The notes: generated from the sequence alone by a model not told the origin. DNA of 59,588 bases from Balamuthia mandrillaris (GCA_031835245.1 JAVKOQ010000319.1:1-59588); one strand, 5' to 3'; shown: positions 10,681 through 21,602, numbered from the stretch's first letter. Numbers and translations are program-made.

Positions 10681-10897
10681 CCCTCTCTTCTCCGTTTTCG
10701 TTCTCGTCACTTTTCCACATACCCACCTCTTTTTTTTAAAGCACGGACCAAACACGGAGGGAACCTTCAAGATGTTGGAAGAGAGGACGACCAGGGAGAT
10801 CGAGCAGATCCTCCTCCACGCCGAGCAAAAGCAACAGGAAGTAGTGAGCCTGCTGCTCAACTGCATAACAAACGTAAACACAGACATTTCTTCTTAA
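10223..10897 (+). CDS. ATP6V1G: V-type proton ATPase subunit G
   Basis: Three exons, join(10223..10304, 10455..10555, 10742..10897), 112 aa (family about 110-118). MASTQFGIQQLLAAEQKAQEI opens the protein, matching the GIQQLLxAEkxA signature of subunit G; the middle block DAAKEIDAYRAKRESEFEQW is the conserved helix, and the end TEGTFKMLEERTTREIEQI... keeps the family pattern. Subunit G forms the peripheral stalk with subunit E and holds the V1 head against rotation; it acts on endosomes, lysosomes and the contractile vacuole of amoebae. The ATG follows a run of 15 A. Divergent from NOP2; 3' end converges on RPB5 about 260 bp away. Confidence 0.95.
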
Positions 10898-11158
10898 ACA
10901 GCAACTCCTCAATTCAACCACCTTATTCTGCTATTATTATTTCATCGTTCTTTTCTGCTTCTACTCGTTATTCTCCTTTCTTTCCGTCTCCTCATTTCTT
11001 TCTTTCGTTCTTTCGTGTTGTTCTTTCTCTTCTCTTCTATTTCCTCTTTCTCTTTCTTCTCCGTCTTCTCGTTTTTTATGTTTTGCGAACTGTTTTTATA
11101 CTTTTAACGGTTTTTTTTTTGGGTTTATTCAGAAAAAAAGAACGAGAAGGACAAGACA

Positions 11159-11776
11159 CTACGTTCCATTGACAACGAGTCGATAGGTCACGTAACGACC
11201 GGCCGTCTCCGAGGGCCGGATGATCTTCACCACGTGCCCCTTGCTCAGGCCAAAGTACTTGGAGATGGGGTCCGTGACCAACATGCGCGGCAGCTGCGTC
11301 TCCTGCAGCCGGTACTTGGCCAAGAGCGCCGCCTTTTGAGCGTCCGTCAGGACGATGTGCTGCGGCACCAGCATGTGTTCGGTGATGTTGACCAAGAGCT
11401 CACTCTCCTGGAAGTATTCGATGATGAATCGGGGGGCCATCTCCACCAGGGCTTGCTTGGCAAAGGGGGTGAGGTTCTGCTGCACGATGAGGATGGCGCG
11501 GTTGACCCCTTCGTCCTTCATGGTGTCGCAGTAGCTTTTGATGGGCTTCACGCCGACCTTGAGGTCCTCCGGCCAAAAGACAAAGATTTGTTTGGTGGGG
11601 TCGTTTTTTTGTCGACGCAGAAGGGTCAGCTGCTTGCGGTCTGGCGGGTCCCCATATTTTTGACGAAAGTCCTCACGATCCATCTCCATGTCTCCGGGGG
11701 CGGGGATGTAGCCCCGGTCCGTGAGCATTTGGAGGACGGTCCTGCGGATCTGAAACAGTCGGCCCACTTCATCCAT
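11159..11776 (-). CDS. RPB5: RNA polymerase I/II/III shared subunit RPB5 (RPABC1)
   Basis: Intronless, 205 aa (family 205-215). N-terminal jaw domain begins MDEVGRLFQIRRTVLQML and includes DPTKQIFVFWPEDLKVGVKPIK; the C-terminal assembly domain includes ELLVNITEHMLVPQH, QLPRMLVTDPISKYFGL and the near-invariant VVKIIRPSETAGRYVTYRLV. RPB5 touches downstream DNA in all three nuclear RNA polymerases. It is one of only two complete single-exon genes apparent in a very intron-rich window. Start ATG 11776 sits just after a 390-bp divergent promoter with three copies of a bipartite motif. Confidence 0.98.
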   Translation of the reverse strand: MDEVGRLFQIRRTVLQMLTDRGYIPAPGDMEMDREDFRQKYGDPPDRKQLTLLRRQKNDPTKQIFVFWPEDLKVGVKPIKSYCDTMKDEGVNRAILIVQQNLTPFAKQALVEMAPRFIIEYFQESELLVNITEHMLVPQHIVLTDAQKAALLAKYRLQETQLPRMLVTDPISKYFGLSKGHVVKIIRPSETAGRYVTYRLVVNGT

Positions 11777-11857
11777 CTTTCTCTCTTTCTTTGTGTTTTG
11801 ATCTTTTTGCTTTTTTTTTTGGGTTGCTTTCTTTTTCTTCTATTCTTCCGAGAAGAA

Positions 11858-11972
11858 CGACCCCTCAATATATGTCGACAGAATTGAACAAAACGACCCC
11901 TCAAAGGGATGTCGACAAAGATAAATCAACACGACCCCTCAGGTTTTGTCTACAGAAACATATATCGTCGAC
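11858..11972. promoter_or_regulatory. Triplicated CGACCCCTCA-N6/7-GTCGACA element
   Basis: In the 390-bp RPB5/plastin-like divergent promoter, CGACCCCTCA starts at 11858, 11894 and 11932 and each copy is followed after 6, 7 and 6 bases by GTCGACA (11874, 11911) or its variant GTCTACA (11948). A further GTCGAC lies at 11967. The 36-38-bp period places copies on nearly the same helical face. No coding potential. The motif halves recur at other promoters in the window, which argues for a binding site; function is inferred. Confidence 0.55.
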
Positions 11973-12166
11973 ATCCTGCCTTAGCCAAAAAAAGGTAACG
12001 GACGTCGCTTCCATCATCTGTGTTTGAGTGCAAACGAAAAAAAAAAAAAGCTGAGAAGAGAAACAAACAGGAGAGCAAGAGAGCCCCGAAAATTTGTTGC
12101 TTTCTCCGCTGACCGCTTTTAAACTACATCCTCTGTATAACTAGTGTAAGATCTATCAAACGGACA

Positions 12167-14459
12167 ATGGAAAACGACGATCCCACAAGGAGCAAGAAGG
12201 ATCCTCGTGTCATTCGAGGACGACACGGCTCCATGTCCGGCACAGAACTGGCCAAAGCGACCGGCACCGTACCCTACCACTCCTACTCTCAGGAGGAGAA
12301 GCGAGCCTTCACCATCCACATCAACAACCTGCTTAAAGATGACCGTGACCTTCAAGACGTGTTGCCAATGGATCCCGAAAGCAAAGACCTCTTCGAGGTC
12401 GTTTCCAAAGGAGTTCTTCTTTGGTAAATGGGCGCTCCTCCTTTTATTCTTTCATCTATGCGTGCTCGCTATTAACAGTTTGCTAAATAATGAAAACACA
12501 GCAAGTTGATAAACCGAATCAAACCAGGCACGATTGATCCTAAGAAAATAGTGGGAGATACGGAGGGCCTCATCTTCAATGCAATTGAGAACCACAACCT
12601 CAGCATCGAGGCAGCTAGGAAGCTTGGCTGCAACGTCACCAACTTGGGTGCGCAGGACTTTATCGAGAAGCAAGCCCATCTTATCTTGGCCTTGGTTTGG
12701 CAAATTCTTCGAGTAAGTTTTCACTTTGTTATTTTTGTTCCGTTCGGTTTGTGTTTTAACATTCGCTACAAAGGTTGGGCTGTTGGATGGGTTGGATGCG
12801 CACCCAGCGATGGACGAGTTTCAAAAGAACGAGGAGAAGGAAGAGGAAGACCGCAACAACAGCGCCAACGCCTCTCGCCACAATCGAGCAGAGCAGAACC
12901 TGTTGAAATGGTTTAATGCCATGTTGACTCGCGCAGGCTATGAAGGCAACGTTCGAAACTTTGGAGAAGATATCAAGGTCTGCTAAACTTATTCTATCTC
13001 TTCAATTCCTTCCTCTTATCATTTTCACACAGGACGCAACCAAGTATGTCATTCTCATGAACGAGATCGCGCCAGACTTGTGCTCAAAGGATGCTCTTTC
13101 CATTGAAGAGCCTTCCGATAGGGCCAGGGCGGTCATCGACAACGCCACCAAACTTGGTTGTGACCAGTTTGTAACTGCCAAGGAAATTCTCATGGTTTGT
13201 CTCTGTTTCTCTCTCACCATCTTCTCCACTCTCCTCTCTCTATCCGTTCTTCCCCTCTCTTAGCTTCCCTCTTCTCGCTTCTCTCTCATTCTCCCTCCGG
13301 TCACTAAACTGGAGTATGCGTGCAGGGAAATCGCAAGTTAAATTTAGCATTCACCGCCACGCTGTTTCACAAGCATACCCAACTGCAAGCCAAGTACAAG
13401 CAAAACAAACAAGAGGCAGTGGCGAGAAAGAGCGAGGAGGAGGTACAGGAATTGAAGAGAATCCTTAAAGAACAGGAAGCGAGCCTAAAAGCACGACAGG
13501 AAGAAATTGAGAAGTATAAGCAGATCGAAGAGGAGCAGCTGGATCAGGTGGAGACATGGAGAAAGAGTCAAGAAGTAGAGAAGATGAGACTGACGGAGGA
13601 GCTCCGCAAAATGGAAGAGCAGATGAGAAAGCGAGAGGAAGAGATACAAAGAAAGGAACGAGAGCTGAGGGAGCTTCTCCAAAAACAGGAGCAACAACGA
13701 AAACAAGAAGAAGAGGCAGAGAAGAGAAGACAGGAGAGAGCGGAGGAAAGAAGGAGGCAAGAAGTCCAACAAGAAGAGGAAGCTAGAAGGAAGGAACTGG
13801 AGAGACAGAAGGAGATCTTCGAGATGAAGGAGAGGATGAGGGAAGCCTCTGCTGAGACGGAGAAGAAGAGGTTCATTGCTCTGAGGAACGAGGAGGAGTA
13901 CCTGCGCAAACGGGCCATAGAGACGGCGGAACGCAGAGAGCTCATGGAGATCCAACAAGTGCAACACGACCTCAAGGCCAAGAAAGAAAAGGTGGAGAAG
14001 GAGCGCGTGGAAGTGGTCAAGAAGTTGGCTGACAGGGACAAGTTCCCTGTAGTAGTCTTTGTGACCAGCAACAGCTCCGACCCCGAGTTGAAGGCCGCGG
14101 AGAAGCACTTGGCAAACGAAGGAAGGAATGCGGTGGTGGCCAGCGCGCTGGAGGACGTCTTGAAACAGGTACAGAAGAAAGGAGCCAGGCACGTGGTCCT
14201 CATGGAGCTCTTTGGCGAGGACGACACCCGGCACGACATTGCTGTGGACATAGCCTCTGCCGTCAACGAGGCCACCAACGGCAAGGCGGTGCTCATCTGC
14301 TGGAACAAGCTGGTGTTGAAGGACGCCAAAGTGCAGGGCAGGTGCGAGGCCTTTGGCATCAGTCCCACCAAGCGAGGGCAGACTTTGTGGAAGCTGTTGG
14401 GAGTGAAGGCGGCTCCGCTGGTGACCTCCAGGGTGAGAGCTCCCAACTTCAACAAGTGA
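12167..14459 (+). CDS. Plastin/fimbrin-like actin-binding protein with long coiled coil and novel C-terminal domain
   Basis: Five exons, join(12167..12423, 12502..12712, 12774..12977, 13033..13194, 13326..14459), 655 aa. Residues about 35-165 are CH1 (SKGVLLCKLINRIKPGTID) and about 190-300 CH2 (LLKWFNAMLTRAGYEG, FVTAKEILMGNRKLNLAFTA), which together make one fimbrin-type actin-binding domain rather than the usual two. A charged coiled coil follows (about 300-515), then a compact domain at 518-650 starting FPVVVFVTSNSSDPEL with alternating hydrophobic strands and helices (HVVLMELFGEDDTRHD, KAVLICWNKLVL). That last domain has Rossmann-like texture but matches nothing I know. Likely an actin cross-linker or tether through coiled-coil dimerisation. 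Start ATG 12167 lies next to the shared promoter with RPB5. Confidence 0.85.
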
Positions 14460-14703
14460 GCCAAGCAATGTAACGATACCTATCCCTTTGCTCGAACAAA
14501 AAAAAAAAAAACAACAAAAAAAAAATGGGAATACAAAACGAAGAAGAAAAATTTTAGAAAGAAGCAGAGGAGGAAGGGAAGAGGAGGAGGGAGCAGACCA
14601 TGTCCTGAGGCTCATGACAGGGCAGCTCTACTGGAGTTGCCCTGTTTTTCTTCTGGTCTGTATACTGCCCCACAGATTCAGGAAGGTGCCAGCCGAAGCT
14701 GAA

Positions 14704-14734
<31 letters not shown>

Positions 14735-15191
14735 ACAAGAAGCAGTGCTCGCAACGACGAAGCAGTGCTTTTCTGTTGTTTCAATTGGGCGTGTCGTATT
14801 TTTGGATGGTGACCCCATAATCATTCGCCCTAAAAAAAAAAGGAAAGTAATTTATAAAATTATGATTTCTTATTGGTGCTCCGAATAGAATCTATGCAAG
14901 AGATCAATTCCCCGGATCGGCCTTCTCTTGCGTCAAGGCGTTGCGACGTTCCATCAAACATGTCCGTCACCATCTATCGTCCGTTCAAAGCGTGGCGGCG
15001 CGTCCATCTTGGTCCGGAAACGTTGCTTCATTCATCCTCTCGACTGTGCTTGTTCTCTATTCTTCTTTTTTTTGTTTTTCAAAAAAAAAAAATGTGACTC
15101 TTTTATTTTATTTAAAAAAAAAACAATAACTAAACAACCTCTGGAGACTAATCACACTCACACACGCACACGGACACGAAGGGAAGCGAAC
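14460..15191. other. Intergenic, plastin-like 3' end to unknown gene 5' end
   Basis: 732 bp. Contains A-runs directly after the plastin-like stop, a GA-rich block, a strong 11-bp stem-loop (14618-14644), a (GA)n tract (14707-14733), and T/A homopolymers before the next start. Short ORFs here are not convincing. Confidence 0.5.
14618..14644 (+). other. Stem-loop, 11-bp stem
   Basis: CAGGGCAGCTC, loop TACTG, GAGTTGCCCTG: eleven pairs, one of them G-U in RNA, followed by TTTTTC. It sits about 160 nt after the plastin-like stop codon, so it could be a 3' UTR element or part of a small RNA. Stem visible directly; role unknown. Confidence 0.5.
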
Positions 15192-16091
15192 ATGTCAACC
15201 AGGGCAACGACAACCACCACACCGCTGTTCAAGAAACTGAGAAAGGAGGAAGAAGGGGAGGAGATGCTCGATGAGATCAGAGTGACCAAGACTTTGAAGG
15301 GCCAAAGAACCTTTGACATTACCGACGAGTTACAAATAAAACTCTCTTCTCTCACCCCCTCTCTCATTCTCAAGAGCTAACTCTTTTTTCGGTCCGATAA
15401 ATAGGACAGCGTTGACGAACCTGGTGATGCAATGTGAGCAAAGGCCAAAGGTGTTCATCTGCCAGCTGGCTCAGAAGAAAGGCGGAGACGAGCTGCAGGA
15501 CGTGCTGAACACATCGGTGGACATCACCAGGTTCCTCTCCAACTATTGGCAGTGGCAGAACAGAGACGCCATCCAACAATACTTTTCCTCTGCTTCTTCT
15601 CTCAAGTAACGCACTTTTCTTGCTGCTTTTAGAACAGTTTGTCTGTTCCCCATCTAACGTTTTTGCTGCAACACAGAAAGTTGAAGCTAAAGAAGACAGT
15701 TCCCGATCTTCCTCGCCTTTGCTCCCACATAACCAACATGGTTCGACACTACTACCCCGACTGCAAGTACCGCTGTTGGGTTCGCGTGGTGGACCACTCC
15801 TACCTCAGCATCTATCCGCGCAACAACGTCTCCTTGGCCATGCGCTCGGACGCCCTCTGGACCGCTTTCTTCATTGGCGGTGTGGGTCTCGGCGCCATGG
15901 CCTTTGAGAAGGGAAGACGCTCAGCCACAAAGACCTTCACCGCAGAGATGAGGTACCACTTCACGGTGGGCGAGGAGGTCATCTGGAGGCAGTGCCAGAA
16001 CCAGTTTGTAGCGGGAACCAAGTTGGAAAAGCATTTGCTGCAGGTGTTGAAGAAAGAGGAGAGCCGAAGGAGAAAGAGGAAGAACAAGTAA
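15192..16091 (+). CDS. Protein of unknown function with one probable membrane segment
   Basis: Three exons, join(15192..15328, 15405..15605, 15677..16091), 250 aa; all junctions keep frame and have GT-AG ends. N-terminus is Thr-rich and charged (MSTRATTTTTPLFKKLRKEE). A hydrophobic segment, DALWTAFFIGGVGLGAMAF, lies at about residue 177-196, flanked by a Cys-containing block (DCKYRCWVRVVDHSYLSIYP) and a basic C-terminus ending KKEESRRRKRKNK, which suggests a cytosolic or nuclear-side Lys/Arg tail. I do not recognise a family. It shares the plus strand with the plastin-like gene but is 730 bp downstream, so independent transcription is likely. Its 3' end meets the lectin gene tail to tail, only about 80 bp apart. 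Confidence 0.7.
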
Positions 16092-16174
16092 CGAGAGAGA
16101 GAGAGAGAGAGAGATAGCGTGCGATAGCTGTACCCTATTTTGTATACAACCATTTCATTTGTGAATAGATCACC

Positions 16175-19100
16175 TCAAAGTTGAACAAAACGACGCGTAG
16201 GCTCCATTTCATAAGAGTTGGGAGGAACAGCATCGGTCACGATCTTAGGCCTCCGGCGTTTCTTACCGATGCGGTACATCATGTAGAGTATCCCTCCGAG
16301 CAGTCCCAATCCCAAAGCCGCTCCAAATATTCCTCCGATGATAGCTGTTGGTTTTTGTGTGTTGTTTAGTTATGTTGGTTTTAAACGAGAGAGAACAAGT
16401 TCAAGCCGAAAGAATAGGAAAAGATGATAGCAGCAGCACCTCCAGTGTTGATATCGTTGTCAGTCTTTCGAGTGCAAGAACATCTTAATGCATCGAAAAT
16501 CAGTCCGCTGTCCCGTTGTTCGCCGTCTTCTTCGCTGTCGTCCTCCTGCCCCACCATTCGGCACTTCTCGTCGCTTCCAGCGCACTTGCATTGGCACTCC
16601 GCCTCCTGATCGAGTGCGTACAGGAAGTTGTTGTGCCAGTCCTGGCAGTCCTCATCGCTCTGCCACTTACACTCACAGGCACATGTTTCTAGGCTCACCT
16701 CCCGGTCTCCCTGGCAGCGCGTGTTCGGGTCCATTGTGCACTCACAGGAGCACTTATTTTTCTTCTTCTTCCACTTGTTGTTATTGCCGTTGGTCTGGGC
16801 GCATTTCTGGTCGGTCAGGTCACAGTTGCAGTCACATTCCTCCGCTGAGAAGACAGCGAATTCGCCATCTTCCGCTTTGCATTGTTGGTCAGTTAGCTTG
16901 CATTCGCACTCACAGCTACCATCAGAGGCCTTTCCAAAGTACTTTCCCACGTTTGCTTTGCACCACTCATCGGTAATGGGACATTCGCAGGAGCAGAAGC
17001 CTGGTTTCTTCCTTGCTTCAGCTCCGTCCTGCAGTTTGCACATGGCGTCCGTCAGGAGACAGTTGCAGGTGCAGCTGTTCGTCACTTCCCAATGGGCAGC
17101 AACTCCCTCGTTGGCTTGGGCACAGAGCGTGCCGTTCAGGCCGCACTGGCAAAGGCAAGTCTCGTGGTTGGCAACGTGGTTGGCTCCAAGTCGAGCGACA
17201 CATTGCCTGTCTTGGAGAGCACATTGGCAACTGCAGGTATCTGTGTTGGCCACCATATCCTGACTTGATACCCTCGTGCGACAAGTTCCGTCCGTGAGCT
17301 TGCACTCGCACTCACATCGGTCTGCAGAAACCTTTCCAAAGTCTTGCCCGTACTCCAGTTTGCATGCGGCATCATCAGCTGCACTACAACCGCAAGTACA
17401 GGTAGACGGGTCAAACGTCGCCTCTGGTCCATGCCTGAACTGGCAAACAGAAGCGTCGATACCACATCGGCACCCACATTGAGCAGTAGGGAGAGCTTCC
17501 CAGTCGGCACTCCCACCAGGATAAAAGTCGCCGCAGTCATCGTCGATGAGAATGGGACAGCCGCATTCGCACTGGTCCTCTTTCTTCCTCCAGTTCGGTC
17601 CCACTGTTTGTTTGCAACGCTCATCGTTCACGTCACATTTGCATTGACAGGCTCCGTTTGTGGTGTCAGCGTACGCGTTCTCTCCTTCCACTGCTTTACA
17701 TATAGTGTCATCCGCAATGCATTGGCATCTGCATTGGTCGGCGGTCTTTTGCCAAAAGGGTCCTTTGTTCTGTCGGCACCATTGAGAATCAGCAACAGGG
17801 CATTTGCATTGGCAGACCTCTCCTCCATCGAGGTAAGCTTCGGGACCCAAGGCCGCCTCACAGGTCTCTTCCTCAAGGCCACATTCGCAGTCACACCGGT
17901 CTCCTCCTTTGGCAACCCAGTTTACGTTGCTGGAATGCTCAGCAGCGCAGAAGGCGTCCGTAACGGAGCACTTGCAGGAACAGGTGGCCGGGTCCGCCGT
18001 CGAATAAGGGCCGAAGCGTTGTCTGCATTTGTCGTCCGTCAGAGTACATTCGCAAGCACAATCGCCATTTGCGGCAGCTTTCCAGTCCTGTCCCTTGTTG
18101 GTCTGGCACCAGTTTGCAGAGCTGGCAAGAGGGCAGGTGCAAGTGCAAGCCTGTGCGTTGAAGACGCCTTCGGGACCTTCCTGTTGGTGGCACTTGGTCT
18201 GGTTCATGGTGCAGCCGCAGTTGCAAGTGCCGTCCGCCATTGGTCGATAGTTAGGGTTGCCTCCATTCTGTACAGCACAAAACACATCGCTGATATCACA
18301 ACCGCACTCGCAAGTGTCAAACCTGGCGGTGGAATATCGTCCTTTTGCTTGCATACATGCAGCGTTGGTCACGAAGCACTCGCAATCGCATTTGTCCACT
18401 CTCTTTCTCCAAAAGTTGTTGTTCCCGTTCTCCTGCACGCAAATCGCGGTCGTCAGAGGGCACCCGCACTGACAAGTGTCCATCGACAATTCAGCGTAGC
18501 TTCCTGCTCTCGTCTCGCACGTCTGCTGGTTCAGCGTACATTCGCACTCGCATAAGGTTGCGCTCTTCTTCCAGTCCATTCCTTTTGTTGCTTGGCACCA
18601 CGCGGTGTTCGTAGCAGGGCATTGACAAGCGCAACCTGCGGCCGTAAACTTGGCTTCCTCTCCGTTTTCCTCCTTGCACCTCTCCTCCGAGTAGGCGCAC
18701 TGACACCTGCACTCTCCGCTGTCCTCGTCCAGAACGCCCTCCTCCCTCTCTCCGCAAAACAGGAAAGCGCATTCAGCAGGGCAGGTCGATGGCTTGGTCG
18801 CTTGTACCTTGTTGTGAAGAATTCTGATGTGCTCTGAGGTGGTACAGAAGCCCCAACCGTCAGAGGTGTAACGTCCCACTGGCTCTCCTCCAAAGTCAAA
18901 GATCGGTGTCCGGATGTCGGAGAAGAAGGCGCGTTCGTGAGGAACGCTGGTGCCGGCGGCTTTCCATGCCTCTTTGTTGTCAATTGCGTCTGGACAGCCT
19001 GGTATCGCGTATAGCCTGTTAGTAGCTGCTTGGAGCGGACCGCAGCCATTTTGCCAGTCGTTATCTGTATTGGTGAAAGGTCAACACCCATCTCTAAGGA

Positions 19101-20003
19101 CAAGAAGACCAAGAAGAACGACAACGACAACAAACGGAAACAACGTACCAAGTTCGCAGTTGTCCGGAGTCAGCAGGAAGGTCCCGATCACAATCGGGAC
19201 GGAAGGTCGGCAACACTTGCCTGCAAAGACCCATCCATCCGCAAGCTTGTCTGAACAAGTCCAGGAAGTGACCTTGGTTTCTCCCACCCACATAGCTCCC
19301 TTGCTACTGCACTGGCTGGCATCCGTGCAAGCTTGGTTGTCATGGTCCTGGATCATCAACACTCGCGCGCCCGCCAATGAGTTGGGAAAGGTGTACTTGC
19401 TGCCGGAAGTGATGTTGTAGTTGGCTCTGAGGGGGAAGCCAAAGGCGCCTTTGGTGCATTCATTCTGAACGGTGAAGAAGACGTTCTCGTCGTTCTCGTA
19501 GCCACAGTTGCCTGAAAACTCGTAAACGAGTTGATACCATCCCAACTTTTTCACACCTACGATAAGCCTGAGAGAGACAGAGACAGAGATGAGTTTTTTC
19601 TTTCAAACAAGGAGCGAGAGGCAAAGGAATGAAACGAGACTCACGCCTGACTGCCGGAGAACGAGTTGTGGTAAATATTCATCTCATACTTTTGGGTCGT
19701 ATCAAAGTCCCAAGTGACTCGACTGGGATCGTAGAGCTTAAGACCAACGTTACTCTCAAGCGTCAAGTCACCACATGCAACCTGAAAAGGTGTTTATCAA
19801 AGAGAACAAGTTAAACCGAGGAAGAGAGAAGGAAACATATTTTTGTTAGGAATAAACCAGACCTGGCAAATAGCTTTTTCTCCAACGAGGTCACTGGGAT
19901 CTCGGGCCTTTGGCTCGTGCCCAACGACGACCCCGCTCACCCAACACCGTGCCAAAACGGACAGCACGAATAGCGCAACACACAACGCCCGTTGCGGTCT
20001 CAT
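16175..20003 (-). CDS. Type I membrane receptor with 27 CXCXC repeats, mannose-binding-protein-like
   Basis: Five exons, complement(16175..16344, 16440..19064, 19149..19567, 19645..19781, 19863..20003), 1163 aa. Signal peptide at 1-25 (LCVALFVLSVLA). Residues about 47-350 form an N-terminal ectodomain with scattered Cys and paired blocks (YNITSGSKYTFPNSLAGARV, RPSVPIVIGTFLL). From about 351 to 1095 come 27 units of 25-31 residues, each opening C-x-C-x-C and carrying one more Cys 7-9 residues later, often followed by a Gly and a Trp/Phe. TM helix at about 1109-1132 (GIFGAALGLGLLGGILYMMY), then a basic tail KKRRRPK. The same design (signal peptide, CXCXC array, one TM, short tail) is known from the Acanthamoeba mannose-binding adhesin; homology by design is my inference. 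Likely a surface lectin or adhesin. Confidence 0.85.
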
Positions 20004-20583
20004 CCTTATGAATAGGAGGTTCCTTCCTTTCCTTCCGGTGTGCGTTCTTTGGCCCTCTCTTTCGGAAAGCAGGAATAATAATAGAAAAAAGGGGGGTGTG
20101 GGGGTGGAGAGGAGGCAAGCAGGCTTCCTGAAAGTAAGCGCACGTCGTTTCGATGAAGAAGCGTAAGCTTGCAGGGATCCCCTCAAGGCCACCTCAAAGG
20201 GACTTTTTTTTTTCCTGACCAATGGGAAATCATATGGCTTCCGCCACGAAACGGCACCTCTTCGCTCTATTTTTAAGCAAACCGCTATAGGGAGCCGCGG
20301 AGGGGCAACGGAACGAAGGAAACCGGAAGTGGGGTGGAGGGCGATCTGCAGGCCAGAGGCATACCTTTAAAAAAAACAAAAACAAAAACGTGCGGCCAAG
20401 CCCGTGGCTGCTTCACCTCTCTCCGTTTCTTTGATCCCTCTGGCAGTTCACGTTGCCCACAGGGCACCCGCTCCTCGGGGCAGATTAGACAGTCGGGAAT
20501 GCACCTCCTCCGAGGAAGCGGCTGTCGAGAGAAGAAGAAAGAACAAAGAACAGAGGTGGAACAACCCAGAAGGGTACAAGAAA

Positions 20584-20625
<42 letters not shown>

Positions 20626-21217
20626 CCCTACCCGGTACAGCAGAAAAGAAAGTAGTGTGACGCCCTATCCATTGCAAATAGTACTTGTTTTTCGTGAGGG
20701 GCAGATAACGCGCAGCGGAGGCACAAAAAAATTTGGGTAAAGCAGCCTCGTCTTCCTTCCTTGTTTTGAGAAGTTCATAGCCTCCGCTGTTGGGAAACCA
20801 ACTGAAAGGGGACACTTTGTTTTTTTGTTTTGTTGTTGATATTTTTTTTTTAATATAATTGTATTCTATTAATTAAAACTTCGAGCAACTCTCCGGAGTG
20901 CCTGGCGTTGCCGATCCGCAGCATGGGGTCGTTTTCATGCAGACCACAAAGAATCTCACACACCCAAGACTGTCTCTCTCAGAGAACTTCGAAGCGGCCC
21001 AGGCAGAAGCCCCGAAAGACGCTCTTTCCGGCTCTCAACAGGTCTCATATCTATATTTTCACGGGTCGTCATGAAAAAGCTGAGATCATGCCTGTGTCGT
21101 CATGAATAAATGTTAATATTTCTTGTGTCGACTCGACTGTATTCTTTTCGCAGAAACAAAATTTGGTCTTCGACGGCAGAAGAAAAGAGAGAGAGAGCAA
21201 CAAGCAAGAGAGAGAGG
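20004..21217. other. Divergent promoter region, lectin-like receptor/DJ-1
   Basis: The longest gene-free stretch, 1214 bp. Near the lectin side are CCCCTCAAGG (20179-20188) and CACCTCAAAGGGAC just after it, resembling the CCCCTCA motif of RPB5, and a CCAAT-like ACCAATGGG (about 20219). A (GA)n tract spans 20588-20621. A 10-bp inverted repeat CAGCGGAGGC/GCCTCCGCTG lies at 20713-20722 and 20780-20789. The GC-rich block 20877-21077 is open in one frame for about 65 codons but has no good start and no splice partner. GTCGAC at 21127-21132 lies 86 bp before the DJ-1 start. Confidence 0.5.
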
Positions 21218-21567
21218 ATGGCAAGCAGCAGCGAGAGCAAAGGTCTGTGCGTGGTCTTGGTGGAGGACACCTACGAGTGCCTCGAGTACCACTACCCCAA
21301 GCTGCGTTTGGAGGAGGCCGGCTACGACGTGCGCTCCGTGGGTCCCGAGAAGGGCAAGGTCTACAAGTCCAAGGAGGGCTACTGGGGTCCCTCGGATGCC
21401 ACCTTCAAGGACATTGATGCCGCCCAGGTCAAGTGCCTCGTGGTGCCCGGCGGCTTTTGTACCGACAGGCTGAGAAGGTTTCCTGAGTGCAACAAGCTCG
21501 TTGCTGATGCCTTCAACGTATGTATTCCCCAACGCCTTTTTTGCTAGCACTACTCCATTTTCTAATG

Positions 21568-21602
<35 letters not shown>

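Noticed and set aside
13485-14615. 376-codon minus-strand ORF over the plastin-like coiled coil
   Set aside because: Antisense shadow of a Lys/Glu-rich coiled coil, composed mostly of Leu/Phe/Ser.
17344-18555. 403-codon plus-strand ORF opposite the lectin-like gene
   Set aside because: It is the antisense shadow of the Cys-rich exon; the minus strand has periodic CXCXC, signal peptide, TM and in-phase splicing.
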